DNA of 64,000 nt, from NCBI GenBank assembly GCA_028023455.1, contig JAQFVV010000231.1, positions 1,638,501-1,702,500 of the forward strand. Direction: 5' to 3'. The notes beneath the pieces are model-generated. The model had not been told where the DNA came from and searched no databases. It saw only the letters and a program-made list of their open reading frames with translations. The translations under genes and the position numbers were made by a program. Within the stretch, counting starts at the first letter, position 1. Each line of letters begins with the position of its first letter. This document shows positions 35,005-46,070 of the stretch, in pieces. This DNA is from Epiperipatus broadwayi. Its lineage: Eukaryota; Onychophora; Udeonychophora; Euonychophora; Peripatidae.

Positions 35005-35630
35005 GGGGTACTTTTGGTAGAAATAACTTGATATTGAAAAGAAATATGCCTATGTGTTTGGAAAAAAAAAAGATTTTTAATAAACGTGTTTTACCAATAC
35101 TTATGGATCTAAGAAATGAATACTTAAAAGAAGAGTAATACAGAAATTTCAGACCCCTCAAAGAGGGTGTAGAGATGCATGCTATGAGTAATAAAAAGAT
35201 GTTGAAAATGAAATACATAGGTGAAAGAAAATCAGGTGTTACTGACATCATTGAATGCTAAAAGAAATGATAATAGATGGACAGCTGAAATCTTAAACTG
35301 GATTCCAAGAGATTTAAAAGATCTAGAAATAGCACACATGTGGGATAGATGGATGAAATAAAAAAAGGGTGCTGGATTGATATGAAACAGATATTACTAA
35401 CCCCATTAAATGCTAGAAGTGGTGATAATATATGGACAGTTGAAATCTTAAATTGGATTCCAAAAGATTGTAAAAGACCTAGAAAGAGACCACAAATGGG
35501 ATGGATGGATGAAATAGAAAGTTGAATGATGTGGAGAAATAGTACTAAAGATTGGAAAAGATGAATTGAACTTGGAGAGAGCTTCATCCATAGTGAAATG
35601 ATAATGGTTAAAAGTGATGGTGATGATGAG
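35005..35630 (+). pseudogene. RTE-like 3' end with internal duplication
   Basis: Reads RNNLILKRNMPMCLEKKKIF, then degraded Cys-less middle blocks. The DDNRW.AEILNWIPRD... block occurs twice, at about 35270-35370 and 35420-35520, each followed by a MDEI block. It ends near the GGTGATGATGAG tail. The duplication inside one copy is unusual and may reflect template jumping or unequal exchange. Confidence 0.75.
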
Positions 35631-36549
35631 AATTTTCTTGACATTTATCAATTACAAAGCCAAGGTCTTCCTTATCTTTCATAAAGAAAAGCATGGGGCA
35701 GAACAACAAAATTTCAAAAACATTTTGGCATTGAAGCAAGAAAGTGGGTGTTATTTGCAAGTTTACTTAAATGATTCATTGGAATCTGACTTGTAAATTT
35801 ATGGTTTTATTTGCAAAAGTGGAAAAAAAATTATTCTTTCCATTTTAGTGCATTTATGTGAATAAAAACATTTCACATTTTTAAATTTATTTTTACATTA
35901 TAATGTAAATAGTGAATCATTTTAACATTTGATTTATAGTACAACTTCTCAATTTATCTTCAACAATATACAAATTTTGCTGCATCCTTACACAACTTTT
36001 TATTTCAAATTCTTTTCATATACTGTCCATTATCTTGCAGCATTATTTCTACACATCTTAAAATAACGGTTATAAATATAAAATTAATACAACATAACCT
36101 ATATACTTACTTGATATCTTACATGTATAACAAGTACAATAATTTTCTCTATTTACTTCAAGAGCTATCTTTGGTAAACTTGAGTAATTAAAATGCAACA
36201 TATTAGGTATTACAGTCCCAGACTTATAATGGGCTATTGACTTACATTCAATGACAAGCACTGTAGATAAAAATGCTCTTTATTGATGAAAGCTAATAAA
36301 CCTTAATTAATTTAAAGATTTGGCTGTGGTGCTACCATTTAGTGTCTTTTTATTATAAAAGTTTAAAATTGTCTGCTCCAAAATAATGTATCTTGCTTCT
36401 CTTAAAATCAGGCTGAAAAAGATGTGAGGCTTTGCTTGAAATCTTACACATGTGTGTTATATTTTCAACAATAAATCCCAACAAAACAACTACTATAAGT
36501 AACAGAGAAAACATATTTAGCCTCAAGGAGATTATCAATTAGTAGTAAT

Positions 36550-36775
36550 TGATAGTTTCTGACACTATTAAAGGCAAAGGTTATCTCTGTTTACATGGAT
36601 AAAAATCTCTTTATTTCTGTTCTTTCTTATAATAACAATCTACAGAAAATATTTAATTCAATATAATCCCTGGCAACATCAAAGGGAAAGTTTATCTAAT
36701 AAAATATTTTTTCTGCTTTTTATTAATATAAACAATTCATGGAAAATATTTAATTTAATATATATAATAAAAATA
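36550..36775 (+). repeat. Diverged tandem duplication
   Basis: Two units of about 112-118 bp, each with CATCAAAGG or CTATTAAAGG, a TTATCTC/TTATCTA block and GAAAATATTTAATT near the end. Confidence 0.4.
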
Positions 36776-37560
36776 AATATTTAACACAGATAGAGAAAAA
36801 ATATGAATAAAAAAGTGCAATAGCTAGGGTTAGAAACACAAGAAAATGAAAAAGTAATACCATTAAATTAAATATACAACTCCTTTTTATTGTAGAGCAT
36901 TTTTTTCCAAAGATAGTGAGAAAAAATGGTAAGTCTGTCCCTCCAACATATTTTAAATAGTTACTTCAGATGGCCAAGGCATTACTTACACTTTAAATAT
37001 TTTGGGCATTTAATTTTTAAAATATAAACAATTACAATTTATAATCATAAGAGTTATTATTTCAAGTGCATGTCTGATGTAAAAAGAATAGTTACATTTT
37101 GGTTTACAAGTGTCAAATTTTCAGTATTCACAACTTTAAGACTCCCCAACTCATAATCTGACATAATATTTAAACCCCAGCTAAAGATGAAATGTACCTG
37201 GGGAAGGGGGGCTTATATTAAATATTTAAAATTTAACAACTTCAAAATTATATGATTTTCATGTTATTTTTATCAGTTATATTTACATCCAAACCAGTTC
37301 ACACTGCTTGAAATAACACTTTATTATGATGAAAGTACTAACTGAATACATTGCTAAGAATATTTATAAAGAGAGATTGAAATATAATCCAATAAAAAAG
37401 GTAAATGTATAATAAAATTCAAATCTTAATAGTAAATGACATCATTAAATTTGTATGTTGCATAAAATAGAATAATTTATTAGTTAAAAGTTATAAAAAT
37501 TTGAGTCTTGGAAGCGGCAGAAGTGGGATATAAATGGTTTATTTCTAAGGTAATCATAAG

Positions 37561-37568
37561 AAGTTTAG
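37561..37568 (+). repeat. Left 8-bp target duplication
   Basis: AAGTTTAG, repeated at 38496-38503 around element F. Eight bp is the usual length for hAT-type insertion. Confidence 0.6.
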
Positions 37569-38495
37569 GTATTTCAGGTAAACCAAGATGGCAGCCCATA
37601 TTTTTGATAAATGTACAGTTTAGGGGGCCCCAAAAATATATGTAAAAAAGTGGTTGCTAGGAAACATCGTACTTAATATTTTATTATTACTGTTATTTTA
37701 AAAAAAAAATTGTTGAGGAAAAAATTAATTACAATATTTAAACTTTATTTTTCTATATTTGTACTAACTTGTTAACAGAAAAATGAATTAAAAAATATAT
37801 AAATACAATATTTATACTTTATTCATATCAGTGGCATGCAATCCCTAATGGTCTCAAAAATTGTATACCATTTTTTAGTCAAATGTGTAAAATTTTATTG
37901 CAATTGTTAATGTTATTTTTTAAAAATTAAATTTTCAGAAATAAACATATAATTTAGAATGTGAATTCATTGTGAAACTTTCCTTGAATTATTTTTCTGC
38001 TGTCTCACTATATAATTTATTTACATTGTAATCTTTTTTTTTTTTTGTGGGTTCTTGAGAATTTTAAATGTAAAGTTTCATATTGTGAGAATTAAAGTAC
38101 ATTTTTCAAGAGGACAGGATCCCATATCTTTGGAAATACTCTATTACATCACATTTTGTGACAGGAAGATCCTGAATTCTGACCATGTAACGAAAAAAAC
38201 TGCTGCTGACAAAAAAGAAACAAGCTGAATTGAATCGAAGTACGATAATGTTAAGAGTGTCTCATTGCTTCTATGTCATAATATACATAAAAACAAAACA
38301 AATGAAAAATATTTTTAATAAAATTTATTGGAAATTATTACTTTTTTTTCTTTTTTTTAAAATTTAACAATCGATCTATGATTTTTTTTAATTTAAGACT
38401 TAACACATCTTTGAGAGGTTGCAGGCCCTTGAAACTGTATATTTATCAAAATCATGGATGGCCATCTTGATTTACCTAAAAACTCAAAAGTACCT
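37569..38495. mobile_element. Element F, TIR-type DNA element
   Basis: Imperfect inverted ends: the left has AGGTAAACCAAGATGGCAGC and TTTTGATAAATGTACAGTTT, and the right has the complement with AGGTAAATCAAGATGGCCAT and TTGATAAATATACAGTTTC. The interior includes GGATCCCATATCTTTGGAAA at 38118, shared with 48560 and 57535. No transposase frame is present. The 8-bp duplication suggests hAT-like transposition; the family is otherwise unrecognised. Confidence 0.7.
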
Positions 38496-38799
38496 AAGTT
38501 TAGTATTGGAAGCAACAAAATCAGGATGGATATCACTGAATATTGGAAGCATTAGAGCTGGGAGGATATAAACGAATAATTTATTGCTTAGAGTTAATAA
38601 AAAATTTGAATTATTGCAAGCAGCAAAGCTGGGGAATATAATCAAATAGTTATTGCTCAGAAGTTCATAAGAAGTTTGAATATTGGAAGTATTAGAATTG
38701 GAAAGACATAATAGAATGGTTTGTTGCTAAGGAGTTCATGAACGTTTCAAAAATTGGAAGTGATGGAACTGGACTATGGTATATGGACCTTGAGCTTCA

Positions 38800-39585
38800 T
38801 AGTTTCTCATTCTATGATTGCAATAAACTAGGCGGGGTTTAAATAAGGAATATACAAAATAAAATATAATTGACATAGTTAGCCCACCCCATCGATATAA
38901 ATGATTGTGAAAACATGATGTCAGCTGGTATGAATAAAACAGCTGGAAAAGAAAGGAAATATGGTATATAAAAGCAAAAATGAAATGATTACAAAGGTTT
39001 ATATGAATAATAACAATGAATAAAACTTTCCAAGTCAGTAAAAAAAGAAAATAATCTAAATATAACAATACATATTGCTTAACATTTTAATATTTCTATT
39101 ATTACAAACACTAAATGAAAATATTTCTTTATATAATTTTCATAATGTTAAAGGTTATATTTGCAAGAATAAATATATACTTTTTTTTTTTACTTAAAAT
39201 CGATAAAATAAAAATTCCTTTGAAAAAAATGTAATAGTTAAAAGCTACCGCTTAATTAATGTTTATTTAACAAATAAAATACGCAAAATATAATATTTGA
39301 TATTGAAAAATAGCTTATATTATAACATCTTAAAAGAAATTATAAATACATTAAATAATTATTGCAAAATTAATGTATGTGCCCCCGATTCATTTAACAG
39401 TCTCTTTTACATATAAAAACATAAATAATTTCACATGAGAGTCGTCTCTATTTATATAATGAAATGTAGATGAATTCATATAATATGTATATTCCTGTCT
39501 TATATATTAATACGCAGCTGAATTTTACGTGAATTGATATTTTAAAAAATGTTATGAATATAGTCTTTAAATCATTCAATGAAAT
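38800..39585. other. No feature recognised
   Basis: AT-rich. The 110-codon minus-strand frame at 38736-39068 has hydrophobic low-complexity content and overlaps the minisatellite, so I do not call it. Confidence 0.45.
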
Positions 39586-39586
39586 A

Positions 39587-39640
39587 TGGAGGGAGGGAGG
39601 GAGGGAGGGAGGGAGGGAGGGAGAGAGAGAGAGGGAGAGG

Positions 39641-39671
<31 letters not shown>

Positions 39672-39690
39672 AGAGAGAGAGAGAGAGATG
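39587..39690 (+). repeat. (GGGA)n/(GA)n microsatellite
   Basis: A GGGA run followed by mixed GA and GGGA tracts, about 100 bp, all purine on the plus strand. Confidence 0.97.
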
Positions 39691-39769
39691 TTGGGGGGAA
39701 TAAGAAAGATTAAAAAATGTAATATTTAGATAAGAAAACAGATAAGTATTATCAACATAATTGAACATA

Positions 39770-39985
39770 CTGACAGAATAGATGATAATAGATGGACATT
39801 TGAAGACTTAAGCTGGACCCCAGGAGATTGTTAAATACCTAGAATGTGACCATGTGTGAGATTGATGAAGTAAGTAAATTTGTTGGTATGATGTGGAGAA
39901 GAGAGACTATGGATCAGGGAAATTGGATTTAAGTCGGAGAGACCTTATCTGGAGTGGATTGTTAATAATTAAAAAAAGAATGATG
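39770..39985 (+). pseudogene. RTE-like 3' end fragment
   Basis: Blocks equal to DDNRWTFEDLSWTPGDC, VWWRRE and VGETLSGVDC..., with stops. This is the last third of the RTE protein. Confidence 0.65.
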
Positions 39986-40498
39986 AAATGAATTCATATG
40001 GCATGTCCCTATCTGATTATCTTACCTACTAAAATATGAATGAATTTATATGACCTTCAACTAGGCTTCACATCATTTTTCCCTATTCACATGATAGCAA
40101 TCTGTTAACAATAGCAATAGATATTAAAGTGACAGGTCATGAATCTAAAGACTACATAACTAAACTTTTATAATTAGAAACAATAGTTGTGTTTTTATAT
40201 TGGACTATTTCCATCATCTAATATGAGTATTGAATGTCTTTAGAAAATATAACTTTATTTAAATATTCTAAATACATTCAATTATAAGAAATAGCACCTC
40301 AAAAAGGTTGGTATGTGCACAATATTTCAAGAGGTATTAGTCTCCTCTCATCTTCAGATGTTGCTGGCCTGACCAATGATAGTACTAACATTGTATTTGA
40401 ACCTAGACCCTTAGATTCTTGAGTATTGAATTTTAAGTTAACGCTCTAACCAACTGAGCCATCCTGTCAAAGGCAATAGTCAGTTCCTCCTGATTTAT

Positions 40499-40760
40499 CT
40501 ACTTTTTCTTAAGAGCAAAGATGATTAGTGGTTTCCATATATTACGTATAGTCACACAAGATTGGCTTATGGGATAGTTTGCCATTGTCTTGAAAGCAAC
40601 TTCTTTAAATTTTCTTCTTTGTACTTGTTCTTCTCTATCCAATATTTTTATATTTTCCCACTTGAACATATATTCATTGGCCCTTACATATTCTGCTACC
40701 TTAGACACATCTGTTTTCTCTCTTCTAATCATCAGTTTGTGGTGTTGCAAGCGCTTTTCA
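40499..40760 (-). pseudogene. PLE GIY-YIG nuclease fragment, minus arm
   Basis: The minus-strand frame reads MIRREKTDVSKVAEYVRANE, YMFKWENIKILDREEQVQRR, KFKEVAFKTMANYPISQ and IRNIWKP. Order and residues (AEY...H/NE..F.WEN.KILDRE...R..KE) match the C-terminal half of the PLE GIY-YIG domain. It is uninterrupted over this stretch; the N-terminal GIY and YIG motifs are missing. Confidence 0.8.
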
Positions 40761-40769
40761 ATGGAAGAA

Positions 40770-41070
40770 CATATATTGATGAGGCCAATTGTCCCATTGA
40801 AAAGTACTTGCAAGAACACAATCTGAAGATTAGAAGAGAGAAAACAGATGTGTGTGAGGTAGCAGATGATGTATGTGCCAATGAACATATGTTCAATTGG
40901 GAAAATACAAAAATACTGGATAGAGAACAGGTACAATGAAGAAAATTTTAAAAAGCTGCTCACATAACAATGGCAAACAATCCCATAAGCCAACCTAGCA
41001 TAAGTATACATAATGTTTGGAAACCACCAACAACTTTGCTCTTAGGAAAAGTGGAGAAATCAGAAGGAAC
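40770..41070 (+). pseudogene. PLE GIY-YIG nuclease fragment, plus arm
   Basis: The plus-strand frame reads IEKYLQEHNLKIRREKTDVC, EVADDVCANEHMFNWENTKI and LDREQVQ, then after a stop KAAHITMANNPISQPSISIH and VWKPPTTLLLRKSGEIRRN. It is the mirror copy of the minus arm and extends closer to the protein end. Confidence 0.8.
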
Positions 41071-41104
41071 CTCATAGATAAATATATGATATTTCTATTG
41101 GCTA

Positions 41105-41431
41105 TTGCCTTTAGCAAGATGGCTCAATTGATTAGAGTATGACTTAAAATTCAATACTCAAAAATCTAAGGGTCCAGGTTCGAATCCCATGCTAGTACTG
41201 TCACTGGTCAGGCCAGAAACACCTGAAGAAGAGAGAAGAATATCTCTCAAAATGTTTGGCATCACTAACCTGTTTGATGTGCTATTGCTAATAGCTGAAT
41301 GTATTTGGAATATTTAAATAAAGTTAAATTTTTCTAAAGACATTCAATACTCATATTAGATGGTGGAAATAGTCAAATATAAAAATACAACTAAAACACC
41401 ATCATCACATACCTTCAGGAAAACACTAGGG
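41105..41431 (+). mobile_element. PTC tRNA-like tail of the PLE, plus arm
   Basis: GCAAGATGGCTCAATTGATT is a good A-box region, and GGTTCGAATCCC at 41178-41189 is a B-box. The tail ATTTAAATAAAGTTAAATTT follows. Identical in layout to the copies at 4298-4922, which have no nuclease part. Confidence 0.8.
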
Positions 41432-41534
41432 AACTACTTCTACAGGGCTAAAGTTCCGTAGGTTTTGCCATGAAACGGACACAATAAATTATCTATCAAT
41501 ACATAAATAATAAAGAAATATAAATTTAAATTAA

Positions 41535-41815
41535 AGTATAAAGATTGGCTATCTTAATATAAAGCTGAGCACTGATTGTATATATATGTGTGGAGATGGT
41601 AATCTGGACCAACTGACGAGTGCTGGTTTAGCACGAAATACGTGTATTGGTGATTGTTTATCTTTTCAACATGTGTGTGATCAGGTGGGTCAGCAATATG
41701 AGATGGCTTGGAGAGTTGAGGGTTGCGTGAAAGTCTGAGTTCGAATCCCTTATATATTACATATATATATCTGTATGTGCATGTGTAAGCCTGTACAGTG
41801 TATTAATTTATAAAA
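41535..41815 (+). mobile_element. HHB hammerhead element, well preserved
   Basis: In order: CTTAATATAAAGCTGAGCAC, the ribozyme (41593-41666), GTGTGATCAGGTGGGTCAGC, a tRNA-like segment GAGATGGCTTGGAGAGTTGA ending in GAGTTCGAATCCC at 41736-41748, then TATATATTACATATAT and AAGCCTGTACAGTG. This is the clearest full copy in the window. Confidence 0.88.
41593..41666 (+). ncRNA. Hammerhead ribozyme with intact core (HHB)
   Basis: Plus strand: GAGATGGTAATCTGGACCAA, core CTGACGA (the fifth position is free in the CUGANGA consensus), stem II GTGCTGGTTTAGCAC, GAAA, stem III TACGTG, cleavage triplet GTA, then TTGGTGATTGTTTATCTTTT. CCAA pairs with TTGG, AATC with GATT, and GAGAT with ATCTT across an internal loop. 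All invariant core bases are present, so self-cleavage is predicted, possibly as a dimer because stem III is only two pairs. Confidence 0.9.
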
Positions 41816-42129
41816 ATTTAAAGAAAAAGATATTTGTTGGCTATAATTTTTCGCCAAGCTTTTATTTTCTGAATAACAGGTAAAAAAAAAAAAAAAAGAG
41901 TGCTGTTTTATAACGAATAGATTAATAACAAGATAGTTGTGGGCCATTCCAAGTATTTATTATTGAGATGTCTCATTTTGATAATCTACTACATATGCTA
42001 TTCTCTACCATAGTTTTTCAATAAAAGTTATTCATATTGCGCTTGCTCAGAATTTATCTGAGAAAATCTTTATAAATCCTCATCAATAAAAAACATAATT
42101 AAGTTCATCATAAAAACTTTTTTTTAAAA

Positions 42130-42475
42130 AAGTCGGTTATCCATTTATTCACTTTCTATATCCAATCCATTCGATACATTCAGATCCAACGAACTGACGA
42201 ATATAGTCGCTAGTCTTAATACCTCACCGTTATATTTTTAAAGTCTTAAGAAACATCTTGAAATGAAATTTTTCAGTGCTTTTATGGGCTCAACATTTAC
42301 AGGAACCCATGCCTCCCATTCATATAATAAAGACTTATGTTGCCATCATATTTTTAAAATCTTAATAAACATCTTTAAATGAAAGTTTTTAGTGCCTTTA
42401 TGAGTTCTACATTTATAGGAGCCCATGCCTCACATCCATATAGTAAGTTGGATAAAATAGGAGCCGGATATATAA
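42130..42475 (-). pseudogene. LINE RT C-terminal fragment, tandemly duplicated
   Basis: The minus strand twice encodes a block like LLYGCEAWAPINVELIKALK followed by TFHLKMFIKIL, at about 42340-42470 and 42225-42325. The LLYG.E.W pattern is the usual LINE block after the RT thumb. The two copies differ enough to be an old duplication. Confidence 0.6.
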
Positions 42476-42673
42476 CAAATTTAGGTACAGTAATTAAATA
42501 AAAATAAATAATCGAATGATTCTATTACTCATGAATTCATAAGAAGTGAAAGCTGTGCACATCCATGAACTTTAAGGTTTCGAGTTTGCCATCCTATAAC
42601 TGCGTCAAATCAGCAGAGGGTGATATATATATAATGAATGAATTTTTAAATTATCATTCAAATAATAAATATT

Positions 42674-42689
42674 ACATAATTAAATGTTT
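42674..42689 (+). repeat. Left 16-bp target-site duplication
   Basis: ACATAATTAAATGTTT, repeated exactly at 42800-42815 around an SD SINE. Confidence 0.92.
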
Positions 42690-42799
42690 GTTTGTTTTTC
42701 CATATGTCATAGCATCGGCCGGACGCGAACCCACAACCGTCTGCAACCAACTACTTGCTTGCAAGACGGCTGCGATGACCTGTCGGCTAACAACGCTTG
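42690..42799 (-). mobile_element. tRNA-derived SINE, family SD
   Basis: On the minus strand: CAAGCGTTGTTAGCCGACAG, GGTCATCGCAGCCGTCTTGC, B-box GGGTTCGCGTCC, end GCTATGACATATGGAAAAAC. 110 bp with a 16-bp duplication, a young-looking insertion. Confidence 0.92.
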
Positions 42800-42815
42800 A
42801 CATAATTAAATGTTT
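42800..42815 (+). repeat. Right 16-bp target-site duplication
   Basis: Exact second copy of 42674-42689. Confidence 0.92.
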
Positions 42816-42934
42816 TGCAATTTAAAATCTTACATATACTTAATTTATAAACTAAATAAAATAAATATTCTTTTTTTTTGACATAGTGAATTACTTTTGT
42901 TCGATTATTTATTTACCTAACAATAAACATATGT

Positions 42935-43035
42935 ATATTGGAGTTCGTTTATCTTTTTCACATGTATCGGTTATATAACATGGACTAGATAGTTGAAGGG
43001 AGCTTCAAAGTCTGTATTTAAATCCCCATTAATTT
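42935..43035 (+). mobile_element. HHB fragment, starting at the ribozyme stem III
   Basis: ATGTATATTGG then GTTTATCTTTTTCACATGT, and a diverged tRNA-like part ending AAGTCTGTATTTAAATCCCC. The core and stem II are absent, so the copy begins close to the cleavage site. Confidence 0.6.
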
Positions 43036-43967
43036 CACCTAGAGTTCAGTAAATTTCAATATGACTTGTATTTAAATACTAACAACAAACGTTTAAAAGA
43101 TATATAGATTTTTTTTCATACCCGCGATTTCCATATCGCGATTTTAAAAACTATATATATATAATTTTTAATTGTATACATAATACTTTATTTCCCAACA
43201 GCGCATATGCAGTATGCTACATATATATAGGGGTGTGTTTCCAACATGCATATACATACGTACACACACTTCTGTAGGTATCTGTTAGAAACAATGTAAT
43301 ACAGTTCGCTAATATCCACGTTAAGTGGCTTGGAGCCAAATGTCGCGGATATAGAGAAGTTCTGTACGGAGAGTCTTATTAGTAATCAAGCTATTTTTAC
43401 GTTTTGTTTTTTTTTTGTTTTTTTTTTTTTTGAAAGAGTGAGACTAAAACATAATTCATCAAAACAAAAAAAAAATCAGAGGTTTCTATCCGAAATGAGT
43501 TATGCGATTTCTCCATTTGTCATTCAAGTTTCTGCTTTGTCATATAGCAATGCATGACTTACCATTACATCCATTAATTTTCTTCAATTTGATTACCTTT
43601 TTTTTTTCCACGACTCTCAAATAAAATATATTTATAGAAGTTTTTCCTCTCTCACTCAAATTTCTATTTTTATTCAATGGATGGAAAAAAGGCAATAAAT
43701 CTTTCTAAAAAAGATTATTCAGTTTCGATAACGGAGGATAAAGATTTGTTTAAAATTAAATTAATAATAACTTGTAAAACTAATTAAGTTACTTGGATTA
43801 ATTTTTATGGATTAAATACATATGATGATAGTGTGGAAGCACACATATTTAATAGTTAATAGATTTATTTAATTAGCGTGTGGATTATTTTTACAAAAAA
43901 TTATTACATAGGAATGTGCAGAGATTCCAATTACAAAATGAACACACTAGAGGTTATATTATGTTTC

Positions 43968-44121
43968 CAATTCTTACAATGTAATTCTAAATTCGACAGT
44001 TATTGTCTATCTGGTTCGTGGTTTGTGTTTAAACACATCTATATTTCAATTCTTACAATGTAATTCTAAACTCGACAGATATTGTCTATCTGGTTCGTGG
44101 TTGTGTTTAAACATATCTATT
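43968..44121 (+). repeat. 79-bp tandem duplication
   Basis: CAATTCTTACAATGTAATTC at 43968 and again at 44047. The two units are nearly identical, including TATTGTCTATCTGGTTCGTG. Recent duplication; function unknown. Confidence 0.92.
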
Positions 44122-44464
44122 GTAGTTGTTAAATTCCATGTATAGAACACAAGAGCGCAACGACCGTGGATTATTCTGAACCTGTAGGTGAAACTACAGT
44201 AGCATCTAAGAAAAAAATAAATATATTTGGAGTCTCAAAAGAAAGCCATTTTTTATACTATAATTTTTTAGTTTGAAAATATTCTTGGATAAACATAAGA
44301 AACAGAATCTTTATTTGAGATGAAAATTGAATGATTATGTTTGATAATAAATAGATATGGTATTCTTTAGCAACAGCCTAATTGCATTTGGGTATATTTT
44401 AAAACTAACAATTTTAATATTTAAATACAAGCATATTGTCTACACTAAACTTAATGTAATTAGA

Positions 44465-44635
44465 AAGGACTTGAACTCAGACTTTCAAACACCCTAAAGC
44501 TATCCATTCCAACTTGTACTACCAATGATTTTTTCACATGTATGTTGTCATATATATAGGTTGTAAAAGATGGAATGGATAGCTGTAGGGTGCTTGAAAT
44601 TCTAAGTTCAAGTCCATTCTAATAATGATTTTTGT
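44465..44635. mobile_element. Hairpin of tRNA-like sequence related to HHB
   Basis: Left arm GGACTTGAACTCAGACTTTC then CCCTAAAGCTATCCATTCCA, and right arm the complement ending GTTCAAGTCC at 44613. B-box-like sequence is at both ends. No ribozyme. Confidence 0.7.
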
Positions 44636-44749
44636 AACAAATGTGAATTGATGCTTAGCAAAAAGATAAACTTATATATATATAAGAATTATTTTATAAA
44701 TTATAAATCTATAAATAAAACCAATAAGGTTGTCTTTAAAAAGTTCATC

Positions 44750-45035
44750 ATTTTTCATCCTTATTGATACAATTCAGGATAAAAATCTCTACAAGTTTTT
44801 CTCAACACTACTCCAAGAAATTTCCTTATATAGTCCTTCAGTCTTACTAGCAGACTTTTTTTAGGTCTTGTATAATATTTTTGGCATCCAATTCAAAATA
44901 TCGAGTGTCTATTGTTCATTATTATCACAACCTGGCTAATGTAGCTCCACTTAGACCTCAATGTTTTTACGACTGCAGTTGACGTCTTAATGACCACTCC
45001 ATATGTTCTTGTCATTTCAGCTGTTAATGCTGTAT
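44750..45035 (-). pseudogene. RTE-like C-terminal fragment
   Basis: Minus-strand blocks equal to LDILNWMPKILYKT and EISWSSVEKNL.RFLS match the RTE end, with the TCAGGATAAAAATCTCTACA landmark at 44772. Degraded. Confidence 0.6.
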
Positions 45036-45499
45036 GACCATTCATATGCTAAAGAATATGAATGGATTACTCATCCATATGCATCAGCTAGCATGGTGAC
45101 TTTGTTGACTTTTTACCTTCTAGTTTAAGATCAAAAAACACCATGGTCTTTTTTCTCATTTTCCTAATAAAAATGTTAGTCGAATTTTTTGAAGGCAGTA
45201 TGAATGTGTGTGTGAATGAGCTCCCGTTTTCATTTTTAATAAATATTTACAATCATGACAGCAAATTAAACTTGAGACTTAATCCCAGAAGCTAGCCAAG
45301 GCAGTGAGTGGTTGGTGTTCAAAGATGAAAAGTACAAAGAAACCCAGGATACCATTCAAAAATGATTTTTTTTATTTAGATATTCATAATTGCATGTCAC
45401 TTTCAAATAAAATAAGATTACATGAATTAAGAAAAATCTTTGAGAAGTTAGAATAAAAGTTGAAGAGATATATTGATTTGAAGAGTGCATACATTATGA

Positions 45500-45870
45500 T
45501 ATATCAGATAAGGTGACAAAAATACTTATATCACATGAGATAAAAGAAATTAAAAGCAGGTAATTCAGGTTCATGCCACAAAAAGTTCTCATTGTGATAA
45601 AGAACAAAAGATTTTTATATAAGCGTGTGAAATGCTTTGATCATACAAAACATTTAAAGTTGTCTTGTCATGGGAGGCTTTAATATTAGAATTGGAAAAT
45701 GACTGAAAAATGAAAGCGCTGTGGATAAATGTGATTACAATGATAGAAATAGGAGAGAACACGTGTATTAAGAATTTTCTTTAATAAAAATGCTAATTGA
45801 AAATGGACATGAAAATATCTGAAAAATGGTACAACTAAATTGGATTATATTTATTAATACATTCAACTGC
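45500..45870 (+). pseudogene. RTE-like APE endonuclease fragment
   Basis: The frame reads VVMGGFNIRIGK (a changed GDFN active-site block at about 45668) and later NDRNRREHVY, LIENGHE and MVQLNWIIFINT, matching the endonuclease end (...DFILTN). The only endonuclease piece in the window. The Asp of GDFN is replaced by Gly. Confidence 0.65.
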
Positions 45871-46070
45871 CAAGTCTGAGAGGTCGGATTTTTAATCTGG
45901 ATGGGATAATCTTAACTTTTTTTGAGGTTTCAATAGAATAAGATGTTATCTAACTCAGGCTAGCTATCCAATATTAAGCAATAAACAGGCAATTAATATC
46001 TCGATTTTATGAACTATAAATCCATGACTAAACTCAATAATGTCATCTCAAATGAAATCATTTTCATGCT

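Larger units (their letters stand above)
37504..38790 (+). repeat. 70-bp minisatellite interrupted by element F
   Basis: Units start TATTGGAAGCATTAGAGCTG at 38541, 38611, 38681 and 38751, an exact 70-bp spacing, with a partial unit at 38502-38540. A further diverged unit lies left of element F at about 37506-37568. Element F therefore inserted inside the array. Confidence 0.75.
40185..41431. mobile_element. 1.25-kb palindrome: PLE 3' part in both orientations
   Basis: From about 40185 to 40765 the sequence is the reverse complement, with moderate divergence, of about 40780-41431. Each arm holds, in sense order, a GIY-YIG nuclease fragment, the tRNA-like PTC tail with GGTTCGAATCCC, the CACCTGAAGAAGAG body and the AAATAAAGTTAAATTTTTCT end. 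The right arm runs further, to CCTTCAGGAAAAC at 41431. PLEs are known to integrate with inverted or partly inverted copies, and this fits. No target duplication was found. Confidence 0.85.

Noticed and set aside
35258-35651. 128- and 67-residue minus-strand frames
   Set aside because: They are antisense shadows of the RTE-like fragment on the plus strand.
39448-39768. 106-residue minus-strand frame rich in Ser, Leu and Pro
   Set aside because: It is the translation of the GGGA/GA microsatellite.
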